Positions 41,970-49,894 of a stretch of DNA of 64,000 nt are shown here, one piece after another (the first letter of the stretch is position 1; each line of letters starts with the position of its first letter). The notes beneath the pieces are model-generated. The model searched no databases. It worked only from the letters and a program-made list of their open reading frames with translations, and was not told where the DNA came from. The position numbers and the translations under genes are program-made. The DNA is from Paenibacillus jilunlii (GTDB lineage: Bacteria; Bacillota; Bacilli; Paenibacillales; Paenibacillaceae). The DNA lies in contig NZ_FNGM01000001.1 of assembly GCF_900102965.1 (NCBI RefSeq), forward strand, positions 912,294-976,293. Direction: 5' to 3'.

Positions 41970-43163
41970 ATGAAAATATTGCGTATGCTCGTTTCAGGTC
42001 TGGTCATGCTGCTTGTGCTGGGGCTTGTGAATTTTTACATTGGCCTGCATCTGTGGTACCTGGTAGACACTTGGCTGCCGGGAGTCCCCGCCGCCGTGTA
42101 TTGGCCGGTATTCCTGCTCATTGCTTTTGCTTATATGATCGGGATGGTACCCTGGCCGAAGGCCGTCAAGCCGGCTGCCCGGCTGTTCAAAGTCATCGGC
42201 TCCTATTATCTGGCCTGCATGGAATTTGCTATTATTGTCCTGCCGCTTACCGATTTGCTGTATTGGGTGCTGGGCCTGATGGGCGCTCAGCGCACGGCGT
42301 TCACTACGGAAGCGGGTGTGACGCTGGTGCTGCTGCTGGCCGTCTTCCTGATTTGGGGCTCGCGGAATGCCTGGAGTACAGTTGTGCGCAACCATCCGAT
42401 CCAGATTGACAAAAGCGCCGCAAGCAGCGCACCGATTACCATCGCGGTAGCTTCTGATCTGCATTTGGGCAACATAGTCGGCAACCGCCACCTTCGCCGG
42501 ATGGTCGCTGAGATCAACCGGATGCAGCCGGATCTGATTCTGCTCGCCGGGGATGTGCTGGATGACAGTATTGAACCGTTTATCCGCAATGGAATGAGTG
42601 AAGAGATCCGCAAGCTGGGGGCACGGCATGGCGTATACGCGGTGCTGGGCAATCATGAATATTATGGAGGCTCCATCAAGCAATATACCGAACTGATGGA
42701 CAGTATCGGCATCAAAGTTCTTCAGGACGAAGTAGTGGAAGCCGCAGGTCTGTATATCGTGGGCCGCAAAGATAAAACCGCCGAATCTATGGAAGCTGCC
42801 GGACGTAAAAGTGTGGAAGCGCTGCTGGATGGACTTGATCTGTCGCGTCCGGTCATCATGATGGATCATCAGCCGACCGGATTCGGGATTGCCGCCCAAG
42901 CGGGAGTGGATGTGCTGCTGTCGGGCCATACGCACCGCGGTCAGATTGCTCCCAATCACTGGATTACCAGAAGGCTGTTCGAGCTGGATTGGGGCTACCT
43001 GCGCAAGGGTAAGCTGCATGTGGTGGTCTCTTCCGGCTACGGAACCTGGGGGCCGCCGATCCGTCTTGCCAGCCGGTCCGAGCTGATTAGACTGGAGGTT
43101 AGACTGGATGGCACCAAACCGTACAGAGAAGAGCCTGTACACAGCAGCCCCGTGCTGCTCTAA
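41970..43163 (+). CDS. Membrane metallophosphoesterase (YkuE/YaeI-like)
   Basis: 397 aa. Three to four N-terminal membrane helices (about 5-140) precede a calcineurin-like phosphoesterase domain. Metal ligands lie in ASDLHLGN, LLAGDVLDD, LGNHEYYGG and VLLSGHTHRGQ, in the family order. Related proteins hydrolyse lipid-linked pyrophosphates such as UDP-diacylglucosamine; the local substrate is not evident. Start 41970 follows AAGGGGAGTGGAAGG; the longer frame from 41865 lacks a ribosome site. Confidence 0.88.
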   Translation: MKILRMLVSGLVMLLVLGLVNFYIGLHLWYLVDTWLPGVPAAVYWPVFLLIAFAYMIGMVPWPKAVKPAARLFKVIGSYYLACMEFAIIVLPLTDLLYWVLGLMGAQRTAFTTEAGVTLVLLLAVFLIWGSRNAWSTVVRNHPIQIDKSAASSAPITIAVASDLHLGNIVGNRHLRRMVAEINRMQPDLILLAGDVLDDSIEPFIRNGMSEEIRKLGARHGVYAVLGNHEYYGGSIKQYTELMDSIGIKVLQDEVVEAAGLYIVGRKDKTAESMEAAGRKSVEALLDGLDLSRPVIMMDHQPTGFGIAAQAGVDVLLSGHTHRGQIAPNHWITRRLFELDWGYLRKGKLHVVVSSGYGTWGPPIRLASRSELIRLEVRLDGTKPYREEPVHSSPVLL

Positions 43164-43335
43164 CAGCATTTGCACCATTATCCTTAATGGGCATTTGTCC
43201 TGCTGTTCAGCCAAATCCGGCCCCATTGTCTCTATACTATGGAGATGATGGGGTTACTTATATGCCCGGCCCCGAGGGTTAAATACTAATAAATCTTTGA
43301 CATTCACCTCAGGATAAGTTACTTTAATCTTGATA

Positions 43336-43353
43336 TAGTTAAGGGATTAACTA
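43336..43353. promoter_or_regulatory. MarR operator copy 1 (upstream of marR)
   Basis: TAGTTAA-GGGA-TTAACTA, a perfect 7-bp inverted repeat with 4-bp centre, immediately before the MarR gene. Confidence 0.7.
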
Positions 43354-43372
43354 ATTGGAGCTGAACAATGCT

Positions 43373-43864
43373 ATGGATTCACTGAAGGAAGACAATATTC
43401 CCAAAAGAGAAGCGGATATAGACAGTTTGCAGCAATTTGTTCTGGACCTTCCACTGGCTAACGAGGTTTTTTTCGCTCTGGTGGAGACAACAGCAGGCCT
43501 TGTCGCGGTTTCGGAGAAGTACTGGCAGGCGCAGGGGCTGAATGGTGCAAGAATCCGTGTGCTGGTAGAGATTGCGAAGCAAGGCGGTGCCATTCTCCCC
43601 TCGGTGCTGGCTGAACGGATCGGGGTTACCAAGGCGAATATCAGCTTGCTGCTGACCCCGCTGGAGAAGGATGGATATATCAGCAGGGCGGGGCATGTCC
43701 GCGATGGGCGCAAGACGTTCATTTCACTTACAGAAGCCGGACGGACGCTGCTGTCCCTTCATCTTCCCGGTAACCGCGAAACGGTTGCCGGGAAGATGAA
43801 CCGGCTGGATACAAATGAGCTGCGCCAGCTGATGGGATTGCTGCAAAAGCTGGACAAGCCGTAA
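43373..43864 (+). CDS. MarR-family transcriptional regulator
   Basis: 163 aa. The winged helix is RIRVLVEIAKQGGAILPSVLAERIGVTKANISLLLTPLEKDGYISRAGHVRDGRKTFISLTEAG, flanked by dimerisation helices. ATG 43373 is preceded by GGAG 12 nt upstream; an upstream TTG at 43355 is a weaker alternative. The same 18-bp palindrome occurs before this gene and before the adjacent NmrA-like gene, so it most likely represses both and responds to a redox-active or electrophilic ligand. That last point is an inference from the target. Confidence 0.9.
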   Translation: MDSLKEDNIPKREADIDSLQQFVLDLPLANEVFFALVETTAGLVAVSEKYWQAQGLNGARIRVLVEIAKQGGAILPSVLAERIGVTKANISLLLTPLEKDGYISRAGHVRDGRKTFISLTEAGRTLLSLHLPGNRETVAGKMNRLDTNELRQLMGLLQKLDKP

Positions 43865-43964
43865 TATGGGACTAAGTAAAAGATGAATAACCGATAAGAA
43901 GAGAAGAGTGAATTCGGGAATTATAATTGCTTCCAGCGGCAATCATCCGTTTAATCTGTGAATA

Positions 43965-43982
43965 TAGTTAATGACTTAACTA
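43965..43982. promoter_or_regulatory. MarR operator copy 2 (upstream of the NmrA-like gene)
   Basis: TAGTTAA-TGAC-TTAACTA, with the same arms as copy 1 and the same flanks (TA before, A after). Confidence 0.7.
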
Positions 43983-44013
43983 AATTATATTTGGAAAATG
44001 AAGGAGAATGAAT

Positions 44014-44835
44014 ATGACAATCATGATAACTGGAGCTACTGGGCAACTAGGAAAATTAGTTATTGAACAGCTCTCAGAGCAGGTTCCGGCAGCGCAGATC
44101 ATTGCAGGCGTGCGCCATCCTGACAAGGCGATGCAGTTTAAGGAGAAGGGAATTGAGCTGCGCTTAGTAGATTATGATAGGCCGGAAACGCTGCAGGAAG
44201 CTTTTGCCGGCGTGAACAAGCTGCTGCTGATTTCCAGTTCACATACAGATGATGATGTCCGGCTGGTTCAACATAAGCGGGTGATTGATGCAGCCAAGGC
44301 AGCCGGAGTTGCACATATTTTATATACCAGCTTTGCTTTTCCGCAAGCAGGCCATAAGGGAACAAGCAGCGTTCATGGACAGACCGAGCAGGCGATACTC
44401 GATACGCGAATGGACTATACGATTTTACGCAACGGCCTGTATATTGATTTCGTGGGCGTACTTGGCCTGAATGAGGCGATACGCAGTGGGGTGCTGACGA
44501 CGCTGCCCGGTGATTGGCAGTTCAATGCTGTAACACGCAGTGATCTGGCACGGGCAACCGCAAAAGTGCTGGCCGGAAGCGGGCATGAGCATCGGACGTA
44601 CGAGCTGGCAGCGCCGCAGACATGGACGTTCACCGAACTTGCAGAAGTGCTTACAGAGCTTGCCGGCAAGCCGGTGGTCCATACCTCTGATGCGTCTGTG
44701 CAGCACTGGATTTATCATTTTCTGAGCAGTATTGATACTAAGTCAACCTCAAACGATCTGGAGCAATTGATGGGACAGCCCGTAACCCCGCTTAAGGAGA
44801 GCATCGCACCTTTTTTGAATCTGGAGAATGTGTGA
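44014..44835 (+). CDS. NmrA-like NAD(P)-binding oxidoreductase (QorB type)
   Basis: 273 aa atypical short-chain dehydrogenase. The NADP loop is ITGATGQLGKLVIEQL (about 5-20), with an atypical SDR catalytic region (VAHILYTSFAFPQAG, TILRNGLYIDF). It resembles quinone oxidoreductase 2 (QorB) and azoreductase-like NmrA proteins. Start 44014 is used because AAGGAG lies 8 nt ahead; the ATG at 44008 is too close. Apparently under control of the adjacent MarR protein, a pairing common for quinone or electrophile detoxification. Confidence 0.88.
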   Translation: MTIMITGATGQLGKLVIEQLSEQVPAAQIIAGVRHPDKAMQFKEKGIELRLVDYDRPETLQEAFAGVNKLLLISSSHTDDDVRLVQHKRVIDAAKAAGVAHILYTSFAFPQAGHKGTSSVHGQTEQAILDTRMDYTILRNGLYIDFVGVLGLNEAIRSGVLTTLPGDWQFNAVTRSDLARATAKVLAGSGHEHRTYELAAPQTWTFTELAEVLTELAGKPVVHTSDASVQHWIYHFLSSIDTKSTSNDLEQLMGQPVTPLKESIAPFLNLENV

Positions 44836-44874
44836 ATATTTCCCGAGTGGAGATACGTCCTGTCATCCCCGAAG

Positions 44875-44903
44875 TTGTCTAATTTCCTCAATATTGCTAC
44901 TAT
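44875..44903 (+). promoter_or_regulatory. Promoter of the hssR-like gene
   Basis: TTGTCT (44875-44880), 17 bp, TACTAT (44898-44903), about 38 bp before the start codon. Confidence 0.6.
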
Positions 44904-44941
44904 GATGACAACATAGGGGATACCCGGGGAGTGAGAATTGA

Positions 44942-45619
44942 ATGAAGAAAATATTAGTGGCCGACGATGATGTGAATATCCGTACGCTGCTGCGGCATGT
45001 GCTGACCAGGGAAGGGTATGCTGTGCTGGAGGCTGCCGACGGACGGGAGGCCATGGGACTGATGAAAGGCAGTACTGTGGATTTAGCGGTTGTTGATGTG
45101 ATGATGCCGTATATAGACGGGTTGGAGCTGTGCCAGCATATCCGGGAGACTTATGATATTCCGGTCATTCTGCTTACTGCACGGCAGCAGCTCAGCGACA
45201 AGGAGCAGGGGTATTTACGCGGGACGGATGATTATGTCACCAAGCCTTTTGAACCGGAGGAACTGCTCTTCCGCATCAAAGCCTTGTTCCGCCGTTATTC
45301 TGTAGCTGCGAGTGACAAGATCCGTCTGAACTCATTAGTGATCGACCGGAAAAATTATGAGATCAGCGACGGCAACGATGTGCTTTTGCTGCCGGTGAAG
45401 GAATTTGAGCTGCTGGCCCAGCTTGCGCAGTATCCGGGACGGCTGTTCTCGCGCAGCGAGCTGATTGAGCTGGTGTGGGGAGCGGATTATGAGGGGGATG
45501 AACGGACGGTCGATGTGCACATCAAACGCCTGCGCGACCGGTTCAGCGAGTACAAAAATGATTTTTCCATCCGCACGGTCCGGGGCATCGGCTATAAAGT
45601 CGAAACGGTGAGTTCATGA
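44942..45619 (+). CDS. hssR: Response regulator, HssR-like (OmpR family)
   Basis: 225 aa. The receiver domain has DDD at 8-10, phospho-acceptor Asp52 (VVDVMMPYIDG) and Lys in YVTKPFEPEE; the OmpR winged helix contains YEGDERTVDVHIKRLRDRF. The string GTDDYVTKPFE and the WGxDYEGDERTVDVHIKRLR block match staphylococcal HssR closely. Together with the following kinase and HrtAB-type exporter genes, this supports a haem-sensing role. GGGAGTGAG ribosome site; its end overlaps the kinase start by ATGA. Confidence 0.85.
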   Translation: MKKILVADDDVNIRTLLRHVLTREGYAVLEAADGREAMGLMKGSTVDLAVVDVMMPYIDGLELCQHIRETYDIPVILLTARQQLSDKEQGYLRGTDDYVTKPFEPEELLFRIKALFRRYSVAASDKIRLNSLVIDRKNYEISDGNDVLLLPVKEFELLAQLAQYPGRLFSRSELIELVWGADYEGDERTVDVHIKRLRDRFSEYKNDFSIRTVRGIGYKVETVSS

Positions 45620-46992
45620 AGTCACTGTATGTAAGAATGAGCGTGCTGTTCTGTTCGGTGATTGTAATCAGCAGTGTGCTGGGGTTTCTCATCTCCAACG
45701 CCTACTATCAGGCCGCAATCAAACCGAAGAACGATGCCAAGCTCACCAAAATGGCCATTGGCCTGCAGTCCTTTATTGAAGACCACCCGGATGCGGTTGA
45801 GGAGTATCTGCTGAGTACGGCATCCCTGGGCTACAAGATGTATCTCTCCAACGACCAAGGCGATGAACGGTTCTATGGCCTGCCCTTCCGCAAAAATGAC
45901 CTGAAGGAAGGCGAGCTGCAAAAGGTGCTGGCCGGCAGCATCTACCATGGAGTTGCGGATTTTCCCAGCGGGATGTTCATTACCGGCTTTTTTGACAATC
46001 AGCTCACCAATACGATAGGTGTTCCTATACATATTCATGGCCAGCCCTACGCGCTGTTTATGCGTCCGGATGCCGAAGTGCAGTTTGGCGAGCTGCGGCT
46101 GTTTTTTGCTGTGCTGATTGCCGGTACGATTCTGTTCAGCCTGTGGTTTGTCCTGATCACCGTTTTTCATGTTGTGAAGCCGATTACGCGGTTGACAGAA
46201 GCCACCCAAAAGATCTCCAAGGGCAGGTACGATATCAAGCTCTACACAGCCCGGCGTGATGAAATCGGCCAGCTTGCTTCCCACTTCATGAGCATGAGCC
46301 GGGAGCTGGAGCGGACGAACCGGGCGCGGCAGGAATTTGTCGCCAACGTCTCGCATGAGATTGAATCGCCGCTGACCTCCATTCAGGGCTTCGCCCATGC
46401 GCTGAAGGACGCTACACTACCGGAACAGCAGCGGTTGGAGTACCTGTCCATCATCGATCAGGAGAGCCGGAGACTGTCGGTGCTGAGCAAGCAGCTGCTG
46501 ACATTGTCTTCGCTCGATTATGACGAGAATGCGCTGGACCGCAAAAGCATTGACCTCCGGGCGCAGCTGCGCCAGGTGCTGCAGATTATGGAATGGCGGC
46601 TGACGGAGAAGGAGCTGGCGGTGCGGCTGCATGTGGCGGATATTACCCTTCAGGGGGATGCCAATCTGCTCTATCAGGTATGGATGAATCTTTTGTCCAA
46701 TGCGATAAAATACACCCATACCGGCGGGACAATTGCGATCTCGGCGGAAGCCGTGAATCAGCACTGCATTGTTACGGTTACGGATAATGGCGAAGGCATT
46801 CCGGCAGATCAGCTGCCGATGATTTTTGACCGGTTCTACAAAGTGGACCGGGCGCGGACCCGCGACAGCAACAGCAGCGGCCTTGGATTATCCATTGTGC
46901 GCAAAATTATCGAGGTTCACGGCGGAACCGTCGAGGCAACGAGCACAGTGGGGGAAGGAACAACCTTTACGGTGACGCTGCCGCTTCTGTAA
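45616..46992 (+). CDS. hssS: Sensor histidine kinase, HssS-like
   Basis: 458 aa. Two membrane helices (about 9-28 and 163-187) enclose an extracytoplasmic sensor (about 30-160). A HAMP domain (PITRLTEATQKISKGRYD), the H-box with phospho-accepting His247 (FVANVSHEIESPLTS) and the ATPase domain with N-box NLLSNAIKYTHTGG, G1 TDNGEGIP, F-box and SGLGLSIVRKIIEVHGG follow. Partner of the overlapping response regulator; presumed to detect haem stress at the membrane. Confidence 0.85.
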   Translation: MKSLYVRMSVLFCSVIVISSVLGFLISNAYYQAAIKPKNDAKLTKMAIGLQSFIEDHPDAVEEYLLSTASLGYKMYLSNDQGDERFYGLPFRKNDLKEGELQKVLAGSIYHGVADFPSGMFITGFFDNQLTNTIGVPIHIHGQPYALFMRPDAEVQFGELRLFFAVLIAGTILFSLWFVLITVFHVVKPITRLTEATQKISKGRYDIKLYTARRDEIGQLASHFMSMSRELERTNRARQEFVANVSHEIESPLTSIQGFAHALKDATLPEQQRLEYLSIIDQESRRLSVLSKQLLTLSSLDYDENALDRKSIDLRAQLRQVLQIMEWRLTEKELAVRLHVADITLQGDANLLYQVWMNLLSNAIKYTHTGGTIAISAEAVNQHCIVTVTDNGEGIPADQLPMIFDRFYKVDRARTRDSNSSGLGLSIVRKIIEVHGGTVEATSTVGEGTTFTVTLPLL

Positions 46993-46998
46993 TTTATT

Positions 46999-47018
46999 AT
47001 TCATACTCCGTTCATTTT
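46999..47018 (+). promoter_or_regulatory. HssR-type direct repeat upstream of hrtB
   Basis: ATTCATACT-CC-GTTCATTTT: two 9-bp repeats with a 2-bp gap, matching the spacing and most bases of the GTTCATATT-N2-GTTCATATT box recalled for staphylococcal HssR. It lies 44 bp before the permease start. Confidence 0.6.
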
Positions 47019-47061
47019 CACCTTCTAAACTGTGGATATACAGATTAGAAGGAGTGGTTAC

Positions 47062-48180
47062 ATGTTTTTGGCATTAAGGGAGATGAGGCACTCCAAAGCA
47101 CGATACAGCCTCATTATAGTCATAATGCTCCTGGTTTCGTTTCTGGTTCTGTTCGTGACCGGACTGGCCAGAGGCCTGGCGTATGCCAATATCTCCGCGG
47201 TGGAAAATATGCCCGCAAATTATTACGCTGTACAAAAAGATGCAGATCATGCCTTCAGACGTTCCCAGCTGAGTGCAGCCGAGCTTTCTGCCGCCCGTTC
47301 CATTGCAGGGGAGCAGAATGCTGCTTCACTAGCGGTGCAGATGAGCACGATAACCGCAGATCAGGCGGATGCAAAAGCGGATGTCACTTTTTTTGCAGTT
47401 GATATGAACGGAATGCTGGCACCCAAAGTGACACAAGGAACGGGAATCACCAACGAGACTCAGGGCAGTGTTGTGGCAGATTCAAAGCTCGAAGAGTCAG
47501 GGGTGACAATCGGCAGTACGATCAAGGATCAGGCTTCGGGGTTGACCTTCAAGGTTGCAGGCTTTGTAGATGATAATTCTTACAGCCATACTCCTGTTGT
47601 CTATATCAACACATTGGACTGGAAGGCTATGAGACAAGGCTTCGGCCAGAGCGGCAAGGATGCGGAGGCTGTTCCTTATAATGTGATTGCGCTGAAGATT
47701 TCCTCTGCACAAGTATCCGATATCACGGAGAAGCTGGGGAATGTGGAGGTCATTACGCAAAAGCAGGCGATTGCCAGCATCCCCGGCTACTCCGCCGAGC
47801 AGAATTCACTGCTGATGATGATTGTGTTCCTGTTCGTCATTGCTGCATTTGTGCTTGCCGTATTCTTCTATGTCATCACGATCCAGAAGACCAGCCAGTT
47901 CGGCATCCTGAAGGCGATGGGCACCAAGATGTCGTACCTGGCCTGGAGCGTAGTCGGCCAGGTGTTGATCCTCTCGGTAGCCAGTCTTGCGGTCAGTCTG
48001 CTGCTGACCTTTGGGATGAATATGGGGCTGCCGGATTCGATGCCCTTCCAGCTTGAAGGCCAAACCATCCTGCTGACTTGTATGCTGTTCGTCGGAATGT
48101 CACTGCTGGGCTCGCTGATTTCTGTAGCCAGAGTGGCGAGAGTTGACGCTTTGGAAGCGATCGGGAGGGCTGGAGCATGA
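47062..48180 (+). CDS. hrtB: ABC permease, HrtB-like
   Basis: 372 aa FtsX/MacB-fold permease. One N-terminal helix (RYSLIIVIMLLVSFLVLFVTGL), an extracytoplasmic domain (about 45-245) and three C-terminal helices (MMIVFLFVIAAFVLAVFFYVITI, QVLILSVASLAVSLLLTFGM, ILLTCMLFVGMSLLGSLISV). The conserved coupling segment KTSQFGILKAMGTKMSYL is present. Start at ATG 47062 behind AGAAGGAG. Overlaps the ATPase gene by ATGA. Predicted to export excess haem with HrtA. Confidence 0.85.
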   Translation: MFLALREMRHSKARYSLIIVIMLLVSFLVLFVTGLARGLAYANISAVENMPANYYAVQKDADHAFRRSQLSAAELSAARSIAGEQNAASLAVQMSTITADQADAKADVTFFAVDMNGMLAPKVTQGTGITNETQGSVVADSKLEESGVTIGSTIKDQASGLTFKVAGFVDDNSYSHTPVVYINTLDWKAMRQGFGQSGKDAEAVPYNVIALKISSAQVSDITEKLGNVEVITQKQAIASIPGYSAEQNSLLMMIVFLFVIAAFVLAVFFYVITIQKTSQFGILKAMGTKMSYLAWSVVGQVLILSVASLAVSLLLTFGMNMGLPDSMPFQLEGQTILLTCMLFVGMSLLGSLISVARVARVDALEAIGRAGA

Positions 48181-48857
48181 GTACTGCAAAGTTAATGATG
48201 AAGCAAGTGACACAAACCTACGGCGACGGCGACGGAGCCATGACCGTACTGAATCAGCTTGACCTTACGGTGAACGAAGGGGAGTTTGTCGCTGTACTGG
48301 GGCCATCCGGCTCCGGCAAAAGCACCTTCCTGTCCGCAGCCGGTGCGCTGCTGACCCCGACCAGCGGGGAAATCTTCATAGATGGAGAGCCGCTGAGCCA
48401 TAAGGACAAGAGCGAACTGACCGAGCTGCGGCTGCGCAAGATCGGTTTCATGTTCCAGAGTGCACAGCTGCTTCCCTACCTGAAAGTGGAGGAACAGCTG
48501 CTGTACGTGGCTAAGCTGGCGAAGCTCAGTACCAAGGAAGCGAAGGAGCGGTCCTCCTATCTGCTGAAGCGGCTGGAGATTTGGGAGCGGAGGAACCATT
48601 ATCCCGAAAAGCTCTCCGGCGGGCAGAAGCAGCGCGTGGCGATTGCGAGAGCGTGGATGAACAAGCCGGCAATCCTGTTCGCCGACGAGCCGACGGCCAG
48701 CCTGGATTTCAGCCGCGGCCGCGAGGTGGTGCGGATGATCGCGGACGAGGTGACAAGCGAAGGCAAAGCTGCGGTCATGGTGACCCACGATGAGCGGATG
48801 CTGGAGTGGTGCAACCGGGTGTACCATCTGCAGGATGGTGTTTTGGTTGAGCAGTAA
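48177..48857 (+). CDS. hrtA: ABC ATPase, HrtA-like
   Basis: 226 aa. Walker A GPSGSGKST, FMFQSAQLLPYLKVEEQL (a motif shared with HrtA), signature LSGGQKQRVAIARA, Walker B ILFADEPTASLD, and the switch His in VMVTHDERMLEW. It powers the preceding permease. Last gene of the hssRS-hrtBA cluster; terminated 49 bp later. Confidence 0.88.
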   Translation: MSTAKLMMKQVTQTYGDGDGAMTVLNQLDLTVNEGEFVAVLGPSGSGKSTFLSAAGALLTPTSGEIFIDGEPLSHKDKSELTELRLRKIGFMFQSAQLLPYLKVEEQLLYVAKLAKLSTKEAKERSSYLLKRLEIWERRNHYPEKLSGGQKQRVAIARAWMNKPAILFADEPTASLDFSRGREVVRMIADEVTSEGKAAVMVTHDERMLEWCNRVYHLQDGVLVEQ

Positions 48858-48905
48858 AGGGTGACTTAGCCGGGCCTCCGATCGTTGCCTTAGGGTACTT
48901 TTATA

Positions 48906-48946
48906 AAAAACAGATTCTGCCTTGATAGGGGGATCTGTTTTTTTGT
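48906..48946 (+). terminator. Terminator of the hrtBA genes
   Basis: AAAAACAGAT (48906-48915) and ATCTGTTTTT (48933-48942), followed by further T. Confidence 0.8.
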
Positions 48947-49019
48947 CTGGATTACATAAATGCATTCCTGGCATCAGCCTAATATTATAATAAATGGATG
49001 CTTATTTTTTTCATATTTA

Positions 49020-49065
49020 CCAATAAAACTTGGCATGATATGATGGTTTTACCAAGTTTTATTGG
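49020..49065. promoter_or_regulatory. 14-bp perfect inverted repeat, likely operator of the XRE cassette
   Basis: CCAATAAAACTTGG (49020-49033) and CCAAGTTTTATTGG (49052-49065), 18-bp spacer, each followed by CATG (49034-49037, 49066-49069). No T-run follows, so it is not a terminator. Confidence 0.6.
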
Positions 49066-49098
49066 CATGGTGTTGTCAATCCGAGCGGAGGGTTTTTT

Positions 49099-49416
49099 AT
49101 GAAAAAAGAAGAAATATTAGAAAAAAGCAGAGAAGAGAAAAGAGACGAAGGCAAGGAATTTGTATTCAATAAAGGAAGAAAAAGCGGAGTCATCGGCATG
49201 GTAATACTGTTTGGAATTTTAGCTGTATTCAACTTGTATAATAATCGCCAGGAAACAACTTATGCATTGGTTGCCATGTTTTTTGGATATCTGGGCAGTG
49301 AAAGTTTTGGGATATATAATTTAACTAATAAAAAAATGGATTTACTCAAAACTATTATAGGATGTATTTTAAGTGTTTCCTTTTTAGTGTTGTATCTTAA
49401 TGGGGTGAGAAATTAG
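49099..49416 (+). CDS. Small membrane protein (DUF6442-like) paired with an XRE regulator
   Basis: 105 aa. A charged N-terminus (MKKEEILEKSREEKRDEGKEFVFNKGRKSG) is followed by about three membrane segments (VIGMVILFGILAVFNLY, TYALVAMFFGYLG, IIGCILSVSFLVLYL). GGAGGG ribosome site. AT-rich compared with its neighbours. It sits 1 bp ahead of a short XRE-type repressor gene, a pairing seen repeatedly in Firmicutes. Its job is unknown; it may be a ligand sensor or partner of the regulator. Confidence 0.75.
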   Translation: MKKEEILEKSREEKRDEGKEFVFNKGRKSGVIGMVILFGILAVFNLYNNRQETTYALVAMFFGYLGSESFGIYNLTNKKMDLLKTIIGCILSVSFLVLYLNGVRN

Positions 49417-49417
49417 G

Positions 49418-49624
49418 ATGGGTGAACATTTAGTTTTAAAAAATAAACTGCGCGAAGCAAGAAGCGAACAAAATTTATCGCAGACACAATTGGCAGAAAT
49501 GGTTGGCGTTTCAAGAAATACGATAAGTTCTATAGAAACAGGGCAGTTTAATCCTACAGCAAAATTGGCTTTGATTTTATGTATTGCGCTGGATAAAAAA
49601 TTTGAAGAAATGTTTTATTTTTAA
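49418..49624 (+). CDS. Short XRE-family regulator
   Basis: 68 aa, a single helix-turn-helix: LKNKLREARSEQNLSQTQLAEMVGVSRNTISSIETGQFNPTAKLALILCIALDKKFEEMF. This is the YvaO/SinR-like minimal repressor type. Likely binds the inverted repeat at 49020-49065 to control the two-gene cassette. The ribosome site is inside the preceding gene (GGGGTGAG). The AT-rich base use suggests transfer from elsewhere. Confidence 0.88.
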   Translation: MGEHLVLKNKLREARSEQNLSQTQLAEMVGVSRNTISSIETGQFNPTAKLALILCIALDKKFEEMFYF

Positions 49625-49730
49625 TTAATTGGATTCAGATCAGTTAAGAAAGGCAGAAGGGCTTTCAGGGGGAGTATCTACAATTATTGGGGGCTGAAAT
49701 TAGTGAATGGATTGGATAGGGATAGAACTC

Positions 49731-49763
49731 AAAAGACGAAGCCAGACGGCTTCGTCTTTTTCT
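49731..49763 (+). terminator. Terminator after the XRE cassette
   Basis: 13-bp stem AAAAGACGAAGCC (49731-49743), loop AGAC, GGCTTCGTCTTTT (49748-49760), T-rich tail. Confidence 0.9.
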
Positions 49764-49894
49764 TATTCGCAGCACATAAGGAGAAGACAGCAACAACTTC
49801 CTTGTTAAACGACAGATTTCGTTGCAACCGGGGATGCACGTAAACGCAGCACCAAGGTAAGCTTAAGTGGAAGACAAAAAAGGAGGCGGAGAAC

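Noticed and set aside
41994..43226. 410-aa minus-strand frame
   Set aside because: Antisense of the metallophosphoesterase, whose metal-binding motifs are intact.
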